The notes under the pieces were generated by a model. The model was not told where the DNA came from, searched no databases, and saw only the letters and a list, made by a program, of their open reading frames with translations. The position numbers and the translations under genes are program-made. Shown here piece by piece: positions 18,101-25,363 of a stretch of 64,000 nucleotides of DNA. The stretch is from an uncultured Bacteroidia bacterium (GTDB lineage Bacteria; Bacteroidota; Bacteroidia; Bacteroidales; Prolixibacteraceae), in contig CAIVCR010000012.1 in the NCBI GenBank assembly GCA_903904515.1, positions 1-64,000 on the forward strand, written 5' to 3'. Every line of letters starts with the position of its first letter. The first letter of the stretch is position 1.

Positions 18101-18203
18101 AACTCAATCCGGATCGTTTTAAAGGTTTTGAAGAACCCAAAAACGGCGTAAAAAAAAGAACAACCAGAAGAAAAACGACAGATGACCTAACAGATCTACT
18201 CAT
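15195..18203 (-). CDS. Secreted amidase_3-like zinc amidase with golvesin-type insertion and FN3 domain
   Basis: 1002 aa from ATG at 18203; a TTG directly upstream is less likely. A signal peptide (about 1-25) is followed by an N-terminal alpha/beta region. The pattern matches N-acetylmuramoyl-L-alanine amidases: likely zinc ligands H171 (WDSHGWYY), E194 (TVEDM) and H478 (LAFHTDAG), with catalytic E564 (MLLELLSHQN). The site is split by an insertion at about 270-400 that looks like a golvesin/xanthan-lyase C-terminal beta-sandwich, a presumed carbohydrate binder. An FN3 domain (about 613-700) and a C-terminal alpha/beta domain follow. It would strip stem peptides from murein in the periplasm or outside the cell, giving bare glycans for the DigH-like enzyme. 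It is the first gene of its operon, divergent from murK. Confidence 0.78.
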   Translation of the reverse strand: MSRSVRSSVVFLLVVLFFTPFLGSSKPLKRSGLSLKAENRLKDLKSVLPGWEHLGKIGFDSLTLLTEKKLIQIYFSAPLSYIPIREIDVRNLEKTVSKSLGRRFRKYKLALYSDHHLVNELVPNKMRIDFPVDKNRLSDSHSDRIPVVTRVGKDKPVSGLFNNNIAIWDSHGWYYELKQDRWKWQRARLFGTVEDMSPMSFILPYLTPMLENSGATVFIPRERDWQNEEVIVDNDRSTAGSELHIPSELVSARSQPGYLLKDTLFSGENPFLLGSSLKFNDYTKHQDIQYIPSFNVAGQYSVSISYQSDSTSLSNVIYSVYHTGGKAQFLVNQKIGGGTWIYLGTFDFAKGKNSQAGMVTVSYEGTQKGAISVDAVKFGGGKGNVARRPANDASLQTTFNYKLSGKPRYLEGSRYYLQSAGFPDTLTYNLNNNKNDYNDDYQSRGEWVNYLMGSPNGPERERKNRGLKIPVDLALAFHTDAGITPNDSIIGTLGIYSTYNTKPDKGLFPDGKSRLGSRDLSDIIQTQVVDDIRYLFNPQWTRRGLWDKAYSEAWRPNVPAMLLELLSHQNIADMRFGLDPRFRFAASRAIYKGILKFQSYQENRPFIVQPLPVDHFAIVKTDSNSVRLSWHAVTDPTEVTAKADKFKVYKRINDEGFDNGVLVEDTVLVLKLDQFDTIYSYKVTAINSGGESFPGETLSVGFKSKSKGNILVVNGFNRICAPSIFDNAGMSGVAWWKDRGVADHQDISFVGDQYDFDRNSKWLDDDSPGWGASYGNMEGKVIPGNSFDFPYIHGKAIMAAGYSFVSASDEVFCKAGFDSSPFFATDIIFGEERSTPALSDHKSTDFKIYTPQLMAKVTEITKKGGNLFLSGAYIGSDFGENKDSLVAEFVRNTLHFTWRTGHASKGGDFYATDYARKWLTGKWNFNVTYNPAIYAVEAPDGIEPAGQSALCAFRYSENNVSAGILFKGKYRVVAMGLPFETISDSLQQVTLMQQIINFFESK

Positions 18204-18226
18204 CAATAAGTTATTATAAGGGCGGC

Positions 18227-18234
18227 CAAAATTA
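18227..18234 (-). promoter_or_regulatory. -7 box TAATTTTG for the amidase operon
   Basis: Read on the minus strand, the sequence matches the Bacteroidetes TAnnTTTG consensus 24 bp before the ATG at 18203. No clear -33 TTTG is seen. It lies back to back with the plus-strand box at 18256, so both halves of the salvage region appear to be controlled from one 218-bp gap. Confidence 0.5.
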
Positions 18235-18255
18235 GAATTAATTTTATAATAATTG

Positions 18256-18263
18256 TACCTTTG
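18256..18263 (+). promoter_or_regulatory. -7 box TACCTTTG for murK-murQ
   Basis: Matches TAnnTTTG. Initiation a few bases downstream would leave an AT-rich leader of about 150 nt before murK. The leader contains several TTTC/GAAA elements but no hairpin I can support. Confidence 0.5.
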
Positions 18264-18421
18264 CCGAAGATGTTTACCAAAAAATACCAGGCGGGTCAGT
18301 ACAGCATATTTACTAACAATATATTCTTGATTTACCTTGTTTCTAAAATGCTTCTAATTACATTTCAAATAGAGTAAAATTAGAAATATTTCACTTCAAC
18401 TCAAAATAATTTCAATAAATA

Positions 18422-19267
18422 ATGATCTTAATTGCAGATAGTGGCAGTACCAAAGTGGAATGGAATATCCTCTCAAAACAAGGAATAATCGAATCGGCGG
18501 TCACATCAGGAATTAATCCATTTTATCAGGATGCAGCGAACATTGAGCATATTTTACGTGAGGAATTTTCTTCACTCCAAAGGGAGTTTGACGCCATCTA
18601 TTTTTATGGCGCGGGTTGCATTAATGAAGAGAAACAGGATATCGTAACATCGGCTCTGCTACGGGTTTTTAGCACCAGGGAAATTTATGTCGGCAGTGAT
18701 TTAATAGCTGCCGCAAGATCGTTATGTCAGGATAAGCCAGGTATTGCCTGCATTTTAGGTACGGGTTCAAATTCATGTTATTATGATGGGGAAGTAATTA
18801 CAGGTCATGTATCGCCTCTTGGATTCATACTGGGGGATGAAGGGAGCGGCGCTGTTCTGGGGAAAAAGCTGATCAGCGATATTTTAAAAAAACAACTTCC
18901 GGCTCCAATAATTCATGAATTCTTTGAAAATTATCACACTACATCAACAGAGATTCTGGAAAACGTCTATAAACGTCCCTTTCCAAGCCGGTATTTAGCC
19001 GGATTTGCCGGATTTCTCTCCAAAAACATCCTGAATCGAGAAATTGAACAAATTGTACTTACCAGCTTTCGGGATTTTGTCACACGTAACTTACTTCAAT
19101 ATCCTGAATCAAAATATTCTCCAATCCATTTTACCGGAAGCATAGCCTATTATTTCGAGACTCAGCTCAGAAAGGTTCTCGAAGAGCAGAACCTGAAAAT
19201 TGGACAAATAAAACAGGCTCCTATGCAGGGACTTGTCTTGTACCATCAAAGAAATATTACCCAATAA
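18422..19267 (+). CDS. murK: MurK-like N-acetylmuramate/N-acetylglucosamine kinase (BadF/BadG family)
   Basis: 281 aa cytosolic sugar kinase of the ASKHA fold. DSGSTKVEW (about 6-14) is the phosphate-1 loop, YGAGC lies near 60, CILGTGSNS (about 115-123) is the phosphate-2 loop and LGDEGSGAVLG is also present. The length and motifs fit the BadF/BadG/GlcNAc-kinase family, including Tannerella MurK, which phosphorylates MurNAc and GlcNAc at O6. murQ starts 14 bp downstream, so the product MurNAc-6-P would feed directly into MurQ. The pair is divergent from the amidase operon. The exact sugar preference (MurNAc versus GlcNAc) is inferred from the murQ linkage. Confidence 0.85.
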   Translation: MILIADSGSTKVEWNILSKQGIIESAVTSGINPFYQDAANIEHILREEFSSLQREFDAIYFYGAGCINEEKQDIVTSALLRVFSTREIYVGSDLIAAARSLCQDKPGIACILGTGSNSCYYDGEVITGHVSPLGFILGDEGSGAVLGKKLISDILKKQLPAPIIHEFFENYHTTSTEILENVYKRPFPSRYLAGFAGFLSKNILNREIEQIVLTSFRDFVTRNLLQYPESKYSPIHFTGSIAYYFETQLRKVLEEQNLKIGQIKQAPMQGLVLYHQRNITQ

Positions 19268-19281
19268 ATAATTAGTTTCCA

Positions 19282-20109
19282 ATGAAGTCAAAATCGGGCA
19301 CAAATATCCCCATTACTGAATCATCTTCAAACTTCGACAATCTCGATACCATGTCGGTTGAAGAGTTGCTTACCCATATTAACGAGGAGGATGCAAAGGT
19401 CCATCTGGCAGTCAGAAATGCTCTCCCCCAAATAAAGAACCTTGTTGAACAAATTGAAGTCAGAATGAAAAAAGGGGGACGGGTTTTCTATCTTGGAGCC
19501 GGCACAAGCGGACGGCTAGGAGTATTAGACGCTTCGGAGATTCCACCCACTTTTGGAGTACCTGAGAGTATGGTAATCGGGTTGATCGCAGGAGGAGATA
19601 CCGCATTGCGCAAATCGGTGGAAGCCGCCGAGGATGATCAGGATAAGGCATGGGCTTCGCTTCAAGGTTTTAACATCAATCAAAACGACACAGTTATTGG
19701 AATAGCGGCCTCCGGAACTACACCCTATGTGATCGGAGGGATCAGGCATGCCAGGGACAACGGAATCCTTACCGGGTGTATAACCTGTAATCCGGATAGT
19801 GAAATTGCAGAAGTCACTGAATATCCCATTGAAGCCATTACAGGACCGGAATTTGTGACCGGGAGCACACGATTAAAGGCCGGTACTGCACAAAAGATGA
19901 TTCTCAATATGATCACTACGACCATCATGATTAAATTGGGACGTGTAAAAGGGAACAAAATGGTCAATATGCAACTCACCAATAAAAAACTGATTGAGCG
20001 GGGTACCAGGATGATTGTGGATGAACTCCATATCCCCAGTGACGATGCACGCCGATTATTATTGATTCATGGATCAGTACAAAAAGTGATCGGGAATTAT
20101 CAAAAATAA
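19282..20109 (+). CDS. murQ: N-acetylmuramic acid 6-phosphate etherase
   Basis: 275 aa, full length for MurQ. It cleaves the D-lactyl ether of MurNAc-6-P to GlcNAc-6-P and D-lactate in the cytosol. The SIS-fold signatures are intact: YLGAGTSGRLGVLDASEIPP, with E86 matching the catalytic Glu of E. coli MurQ (DASExPPTFG), then IAASGTTPYV, FVTGSTRLKAGTAQKMILNM, and the C-terminal VNMQLTNKKLIERG stretch. It is translated just after murK (14-bp gap) with no obvious terminator before ovoA, 131 bp downstream, which has its own promoter box. This is the defining gene of the MurNAc pathway and dates the neighbouring murein enzymes to catabolism or recycling instead of synthesis. Confidence 0.97.
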   Translation: MKSKSGTNIPITESSSNFDNLDTMSVEELLTHINEEDAKVHLAVRNALPQIKNLVEQIEVRMKKGGRVFYLGAGTSGRLGVLDASEIPPTFGVPESMVIGLIAGGDTALRKSVEAAEDDQDKAWASLQGFNINQNDTVIGIAASGTTPYVIGGIRHARDNGILTGCITCNPDSEIAEVTEYPIEAITGPEFVTGSTRLKAGTAQKMILNMITTTIMIKLGRVKGNKMVNMQLTNKKLIERGTRMIVDELHIPSDDARRLLLIHGSVQKVIGNYQK

Positions 20110-20213
20110 ATACCTATTAAAGCTATTCCAGAATAAAAATCGAATTACGCTGAAATTAAGCTTACTAATTTAAAACTAAAGGTATTTTAAAATGTTAAAT
20201 AAATATCAATTCG

Positions 20214-20221
20214 TATCTTTG
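20214..20221 (+). promoter_or_regulatory. -7 box TATCTTTG for ovoA
   Basis: TAnnTTTG match 19 bp before the ovoA ATG, suggesting a very short leader and transcription separate from murKQ. Confidence 0.5.
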
Positions 20222-20240
20222 TTAATCTAATTAAGTCCAC

Positions 20241-22376
20241 ATGAGTTTAAATCCACTTTTTTGCACAAAAACACCCGTTTTAAATGCAGGTAAGCCGGAA
20301 GATAAAAGGAGAGAAATACTTGACTATTTTCACAAAACATTTGATATTGACGAACAACTTTTTGAAGCATTTTCAGATCACTCTGCGATGTATCTCAAAG
20401 CAGATCCGCTACGCCATCCACTGATTTTTTATTATGGACACACGGCAACATTTTATATTAACAAACTGATTGTTAGCAAAATACTCAACACAAGAATAGA
20501 TCCTAAATTTGAATCTACATTTGCTATTGGTGTTGATGAGATGTCATGGGATGACCTAAATTCCAGTCATTACGACTGGCCGAGTGTACAGGAGGTGTTA
20601 GAATACCGCAACAAAGTACGGGCAACCATCGATCACCTGATCAGGACAATCCCACTAATTATGCCCATCGGTTGGGATAACCCTTTCTGGATTATCCTGA
20701 TGGCAATCGAACATGAACGAATTCATCTGGAGACTTCATCGGTCCTGATTCGTCAGGTTTCGCTAAAATATCTTAAGCCCATATCCACCTGGAATATTTG
20801 TTCCGAATCGGATGAGTCGCCTGAAAATTCGCTGATTCCAGTAAATGCTCAATTGGTAAAGCTTGGTAAATCGTTTCAGGACCCGATTTACGGATGGGAC
20901 AATGAATATGGGTTGCATCAGGAAAGTGTAAGCTCTTTCAAAGCCTCCAAATACTTATGTTCCAACGGTGAGTTTTTACAATTTGTTGAATCAGGGGGCT
21001 ATCAGAATCAAAAATTCTGGACCGATGAAGGTTGGAAATGGAAAGTTTACAAGGAGGCAGAACATCCGCTTTTTTGGATCAATGAAAATAACGGCTGGAA
21101 ATTACGGTTGGTTTTTAATGAAATACCGATGCCATGGAACTGGCCGGTGGAAGTCAACTACCTTGAAGCTAAGGCCTTTTGCAACTGGAAAACTGAACAA
21201 ACAGGTTTACCAATCAGGTTGCAATCGGAGGACGAATGGTCCGTATTGTATCAGCAGGCCAATATTCCTGACCAACCTTTTTGGGAAGTTGCTCCGGGAA
21301 ATATCAACATGGAACATTTTCAGAGCCCCTGTCCTGTCGACAAATTTAAATTTGGTGAGTTTTATGACCTGGTTGGTAATATCTGGCAATGGACAGAAAC
21401 CCCGATCACTGGGTTTGAGGGATTTAAAATTCATCATGTTTACGACGATTTTTCTGCTCCCACTTTCGATACGAAGCATAACCTCATTAAAGGGGGCTCT
21501 TGGATATCCACCGGCAATGAAGCAACTGCCAATGCGCGGTATGCTTTTCGTCGCCATTTTTATCAGCACTCAGGTTTTCGCTATGTGGAATCTGCGAACG
21601 AGATAGCAATCCCTCAACTGAATTATGAAACAGATCCAGAGGTAGTCCGCCATTGTGAAGCACAGTATAGTACAGATCTTTTGGGAGTTAAAAACTACTA
21701 TGGAGAAATTGCAAAAATAGCAAAACAATACGCAGGAACACATAAAAAGAGTGTTTTGGATTTGGGGTGCAGAACAGGTAGAACTTCTTTTGAATTGGCC
21801 AAAGATTTTGAACAGGTAACCGGACTTGATTTCACTGCCCGAAATATCAGGGTTGCTGTCCAATTGCAGGAGAACGGAAATTTCAACTATCTCTTTCCTG
21901 AAGAAGGGGAACTTAAATCATACAATGAGCTAAATATTAATGATTTGGGATTTGCTAATATCGTAAACAAAGTCACCTTCCTTCAATCTGATGCCTCAAA
22001 CATGAAGACAATCTTTGTTGGATATGATTTGGTCCTGCTTAATGATATTCTTGATCAGATGTATAACCCCCGTCACTTCCTTAAAGGGGTACATAAGCGG
22101 ATTAATCCAGGCGGTATACTTATTGTTGCAACCGGATTCGACTGGAGCGAAGCATGCACGAAACGTGAAAACTGGGTTGGTGGACATCGCGAAGGTGGCG
22201 AACAGATCTGGGGAGACGATGACCTGGCCTCACTCCTTAGTCCGACATTCCGCCAAATCGATGGACCTATCCAATTACCCTCAGTCACCCGAATTAACAG
22301 AAGAAAGTACTCTTACAATACAATTGAAGTGACTATCTGGGAGAAGAGGGAAAATAATGAAGGAATGAAGGAATGA
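20241..22376 (+). CDS. ovoA: OvoA: 5-histidylcysteine sulfoxide synthase with C-terminal methyltransferase
   Basis: 711 aa, the usual length of OvoA. It makes the ovothiol core by joining cysteine to C5 of histidine with O2, using a mononuclear non-haem iron. The N-terminal DinB-like part has H66 (YYGHTATFY) and HERIHLE (H158, H162), forming the three-His site. A formylglycine-enzyme/sulfatase-modifying-type domain follows at about 200-450 (GNIWQWTE, KGGSWIS, FRRHFYQHSGFR). Residues about 490-710 are a SAM methyltransferase (VLDLGCRTGRTSFELA), the presumed 4-mercaptohistidine N-methyltransferase. No separate C-S lyase (OvoB) is adjacent. Ovothiol is a redox buffer against peroxide. Its last codons run into a short 8-bp repeat, so the extreme C terminus may be variable. 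Confidence 0.95.
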   Translation: MSLNPLFCTKTPVLNAGKPEDKRREILDYFHKTFDIDEQLFEAFSDHSAMYLKADPLRHPLIFYYGHTATFYINKLIVSKILNTRIDPKFESTFAIGVDEMSWDDLNSSHYDWPSVQEVLEYRNKVRATIDHLIRTIPLIMPIGWDNPFWIILMAIEHERIHLETSSVLIRQVSLKYLKPISTWNICSESDESPENSLIPVNAQLVKLGKSFQDPIYGWDNEYGLHQESVSSFKASKYLCSNGEFLQFVESGGYQNQKFWTDEGWKWKVYKEAEHPLFWINENNGWKLRLVFNEIPMPWNWPVEVNYLEAKAFCNWKTEQTGLPIRLQSEDEWSVLYQQANIPDQPFWEVAPGNINMEHFQSPCPVDKFKFGEFYDLVGNIWQWTETPITGFEGFKIHHVYDDFSAPTFDTKHNLIKGGSWISTGNEATANARYAFRRHFYQHSGFRYVESANEIAIPQLNYETDPEVVRHCEAQYSTDLLGVKNYYGEIAKIAKQYAGTHKKSVLDLGCRTGRTSFELAKDFEQVTGLDFTARNIRVAVQLQENGNFNYLFPEEGELKSYNELNINDLGFANIVNKVTFLQSDASNMKTIFVGYDLVLLNDILDQMYNPRHFLKGVHKRINPGGILIVATGFDWSEACTKRENWVGGHREGGEQIWGDDDLASLLSPTFRQIDGPIQLPSVTRINRRKYSYNTIEVTIWEKRENNEGMKE

Positions 22377-22410
22377 AAGAATGAAGAATGATAAGTTATG
22401 AGTTATGAGT
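22356..22410 (+). repeat. Low-complexity GAATGAAG / GTTATGA repeats at the ovoA 3' end
   Basis: About four imperfect copies of GAATGAAG span the ovoA stop codon, followed by two copies of GTTATGA. They could vary by slippage and change the last few residues of OvoA. No stable hairpin is formed. Confidence 0.6.
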
Positions 22411-22513
22411 GAGGGTAAATATTAATGGAGGAATCTTTAAATTCACCCAATACAGCAGTTTTAATCCATCCTGTAAATACGCAATACATTTCAGTTTCGG
22501 ATCACCCTTGTTA

Positions 22514-23158
22514 TCACTTTAATAATCTGAAGGCGTGACGCCATTTGTTTTCACGAAAACCCGGAATACACCAAAGCATGCAGAGTGGCTCAATTGCCCG
22601 GGCAGCTTCTGCCGATCCCATATCTTCGGTTTCAAATCCAAACAATGAAATTATTTTTGCCACTTCCTCCCTGGCAGATTGATCGTTTCCGCAAATAAAC
22701 ATCGATGGTCTTTCGGCTCCAAAATCCGGGCTTATCATCAGACTGCTTCCAATACAGCTAAAAGCCTTGACAAATCTCCCCTCAGGGAACTCATTCTGGA
22801 GTCGTTCCATTAACGAATTATTTAAGTCCGTAAAGAAATGGAGCACCCCATTTTCAGGTGGAGCGTCAGAAATGGGGTTCGTTGTATCAATGATGATCTT
22901 ACCCGAAAGATTAACCCTTCCGGACAAATTAAGGGCCTCGGAAGCCGCAGTTCCCTTTGTTGCGAGAACAATAATATCGCCAAAACTTGCCACCTCTTCA
23001 AATGATCCGATAGATCCTCGGACACCTGCAGAAGATTGCCAATCGGCCAGTTTAGATAAATCCCTGCTCCCAATCATCACTTCGAAGCCAAATTTTAAAA
23101 ATCCTGTAGCTAGTGTCTGTCCCACAGATCCTGAGCCAATAATTCCTATTTTCTTCAT
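22514..23158 (-). CDS. NADPH-dependent F420-reductase-like Rossmann protein
   Basis: 214 aa, cytosolic. The N terminus KKIGIIGSGSVGQTLATGF is a GxGxxG dinucleotide site, followed by MIGSRD, where the Arg suggests NADP preference. IIDTTNPISD and VKAFSCIGSS match the COG2085 / F420-dependent NADP oxidoreductase family. In bacteria without F420 these proteins act as NADP-dependent ferric or quinone reductases, or have no known role. It is convergent with ovoA and 87 bp from the next minus-strand gene, so it is probably transcribed alone. The substrate is unknown. Confidence 0.8.
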   Translation of the reverse strand: MKKIGIIGSGSVGQTLATGFLKFGFEVMIGSRDLSKLADWQSSAGVRGSIGSFEEVASFGDIIVLATKGTAASEALNLSGRVNLSGKIIIDTTNPISDAPPENGVLHFFTDLNNSLMERLQNEFPEGRFVKAFSCIGSSLMISPDFGAERPSMFICGNDQSAREEVAKIISLFGFETEDMGSAEAARAIEPLCMLWCIPGFRENKWRHAFRLLK

Positions 23159-23245
23159 AACGAGGTAATTTAAGATTGTTTTATAAACAAAAAAGGAGAA
23201 GGAAAAGTTTAATACATAAGCGCTCTAAATAACTCCAAAAATGAG

Positions 23246-24103
23246 TTATCTCGCCTGAATTCCGATGACGTTAGGGATCTTCCAAAAATGATCATTGCGA
23301 TCATTGGCATACGTTTTAGAAACATAACTACCATATTTAGAAATTACTGTATCTTTTGATTGGATATAAAGACTTGCTTCCGGACCCCCTTCAAGGTAAA
23401 CAGTAGTTCTGATTTGGGGTATCAATCGGATCAAGAATCCGATCATTTGCTGATGGGTATATGGAGAACGGGTGAAGGCAAAGTAAATATTTCCTGACAG
23501 GTCGGTAGCGCCGATTACCATGCTGCATGATTGACCAGGACGTTTATCCCATGACAGAGGAGTCCCGTTTCCGTCAATCATCCGCATTCCCTGGCACAGC
23601 GAATTATAATGTAACCGTATCGATTCCCAGTTTCTGCAGGTCATATCCGTAATGATCATCGCTGTATCCGATATTTGTTTCGGGTTCATGGCCATCATCA
23701 CATTATATTTACCGTTTAACCGACCATTATTTAGATGGGAATAGTTTTTAAGGTACCCTTTACTCGTTCGGTGGTTTGCCATATTAAACATTCCTGCATT
23801 TACGACAACATACATCCCGAAATCCCTGGCCCAACAATCTGCTGTTCTGTTCTGACGTTGATTTTCAGAAGCACAAAGCAGCCTAAAGCGACAATATTGC
23901 GGCTCAGCTTTCAGTAAAAAAAGCTTTGAATCATTCAGAATCGATTTTTCAGGAGCATCGGTTTCCAGAAAGGATAACCCTTTTTGTAAAGCTTGCCACT
24001 GGAGAGGTTGCTGCTTTTCCTGAGCAGAGATGCCCGAAGAATTTCCAAAAACAAAAACAATAATGAGAAGGCTATAAAAAAGCGATTCAATCACCTTACC
24101 CAT
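23246..24103 (-). CDS. Exported phosphodiester glycosidase (NAGPA-like)
   Basis: 285 aa from ATG at 24103. That start overlaps the stop codon of the upstream gene by 8 bp and gives a good signal peptide (GKVIESLFYSLLIIVFVFG). In-frame ATGs further upstream lie inside the upstream gene and give a poor leader. The body matches the phosphodiester glycosidase family: VVVNAGMFN, GQSCSMVIGATDLSG, and YLEGGPEASLY in place of the usual LDGGGS motif. The family includes the lysosomal enzyme that uncovers GlcNAc-phosphodiesters and bacterial proteins acting on phosphodiester-linked sugars. The overlap with a lysozyme-fold gene suggests translational coupling and a shared cell-envelope substrate, perhaps a phosphodiester-linked glycan on murein; this is inference. 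Confidence 0.8.
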   Translation of the reverse strand: MGKVIESLFYSLLIIVFVFGNSSGISAQEKQQPLQWQALQKGLSFLETDAPEKSILNDSKLFLLKAEPQYCRFRLLCASENQRQNRTADCWARDFGMYVVVNAGMFNMANHRTSKGYLKNYSHLNNGRLNGKYNVMMAMNPKQISDTAMIITDMTCRNWESIRLHYNSLCQGMRMIDGNGTPLSWDKRPGQSCSMVIGATDLSGNIYFAFTRSPYTHQQMIGFLIRLIPQIRTTVYLEGGPEASLYIQSKDTVISKYGSYVSKTYANDRNDHFWKIPNVIGIQAR

Positions 24104-25226
24104 TTTTCCAGTCAAATTTAACCCGTTTAAATGGGAATAGATCGTATAGCTCGCCAGAATAATAGTATTCAAAAGCGATGGCGCCAAATGAATAGGGTTT
24201 TTGACGTATCATTACCGTCGAGCCTCCAACAACGGGATTCGCCTTTGGAACAGAAACTTCAAATCCAACATTATACAGGGTGGCCAAAATTTCGGGACGA
24301 TCGGCAATAGGAAATCCTGCCCTCTCCCATTGAACCTTTATCTGCTTGATATTTAAAGCTGCGTAAAGATATGAGTAAAAATGATTTTTAAAATCTGTAA
24401 GCCTCTTAAATCGCTCTACATCATAAGTATTCGTTTGAAAATCAAGCAGATTTTCATATCTCTTACCTAGGTAAAATACCGAGTTTTTGTCTTTGAGATT
24501 TCGCTCGATGGTTTGGGCGGTCGCTACTTTAATACCAGTTACACCCAATGAGAAAATTGACTCAACGGACAGCACTTTTAATGGTCCGATCCACCGCTTG
24601 TAGGCCTCACGGTCGGAATTGAAAAGCCTGATCTGCTCACCGACAAGTACAGCAACAATGAGTCTTGGTTCTACATTTGTTAGATTAGCTACTGAGTCGA
24701 TAAGCGGTTTATCCTTGGCAACAGCAATTTTAAAGTCAGCCCATTCAGCGATATTCATCCACCCAAAAACACTTCCTGTGTTTCTTTGGGTTCCATCCAT
24801 TAAATTTCTGTTTTCAAATTCCTGTAATTCAGAAATATAGCTCTTATTCTCCTGCATGTGCAGGTTCACCGCACTAAACATACGCTCCGCCTCGGCCAGG
24901 TTATGACTTTTCAGGTAGGCATTCAGAATATAAATGGAATTGTCCGGATAATATTTATTTAAAACGAGCACATGGTGGAAGAATATAGCCTCCCTCGTAT
25001 TCACTTTAGTGCTGTCAATAAAATCTGATTTACCATATTTATCCTTTATCTCCTGAAAATAACGGTCATTATAATCGACCGCACCAGGATCGTCGGTAAC
25101 ATGTAATTTTATTGCAAAAAAAGCGGAAGTGAGAAAAAATCCAATCAAGGCAAAAATAATTATGAAGCCAACTCCAAAATACTTTAACCATTTTTGATGA
25201 AAAACCCGACCTATATCTAATTTCAT
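24096..25226 (-). CDS. Membrane-anchored lysozyme-fold protein (lytic-transglycosylase/DUF1402-like)
   Basis: 376 aa with one N-terminal membrane segment (about 17-40) and a large outside domain. The middle has the layout of a lytic transglycosylase: E197 in LVGEQIRLF could be the catalytic Glu, followed by SLGVTGIKVATAQ (226-238), which parallels the SxGxxQI motif, and ATLYNVGF (315-322), which parallels AxxYNxG. The N-terminal half (about 50-180) looks helical with no recognised motif. I place it near DUF1402 with moderate confidence. It would cut or bind peptidoglycan glycans outside the membrane. The phosphodiester glycosidase gene overlaps its stop. It could instead be a non-catalytic binding protein. 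Confidence 0.6.
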   Translation of the reverse strand: MKLDIGRVFHQKWLKYFGVGFIIIFALIGFFLTSAFFAIKLHVTDDPGAVDYNDRYFQEIKDKYGKSDFIDSTKVNTREAIFFHHVLVLNKYYPDNSIYILNAYLKSHNLAEAERMFSAVNLHMQENKSYISELQEFENRNLMDGTQRNTGSVFGWMNIAEWADFKIAVAKDKPLIDSVANLTNVEPRLIVAVLVGEQIRLFNSDREAYKRWIGPLKVLSVESIFSLGVTGIKVATAQTIERNLKDKNSVFYLGKRYENLLDFQTNTYDVERFKRLTDFKNHFYSYLYAALNIKQIKVQWERAGFPIADRPEILATLYNVGFEVSVPKANPVVGGSTVMIRQKPYSFGAIAFEYYYSGELYDLFPFKRVKFDWKNG

Positions 25227-25257
25227 TGAATACTAAAATCTAACTTTAAAAGTTCTG

Positions 25258-25265
25258 CAAAATTA
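25258..25265 (-). promoter_or_regulatory. -7 box TAATTTTG upstream of the lysozyme-fold gene
   Basis: Minus-strand TAnnTTTG match 32 bp before the ATG at 25226. No clear -33 element. Confidence 0.35.
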
Positions 25266-25363
25266 GTTCAAAGTGTTCATTTTTATCCACTTTGACTCTA
25301 ATTTATTTTTGCAGGTTGAATTAAATAATATTAAGGAAACATTTTGCATCAAATAGCTGAGTT

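Noticed and set aside
20968-21606. 212-codon frame overlapping ovoA
   Set aside because: Frame-shifted shadow of the OvoA coding sequence with biased composition; the OvoA frame has all family motifs.
22822-23168. Open frames on both strands inside the F420-reductase-like gene
   Set aside because: They overlap the GxGxxG-bearing coding frame and show no family features.
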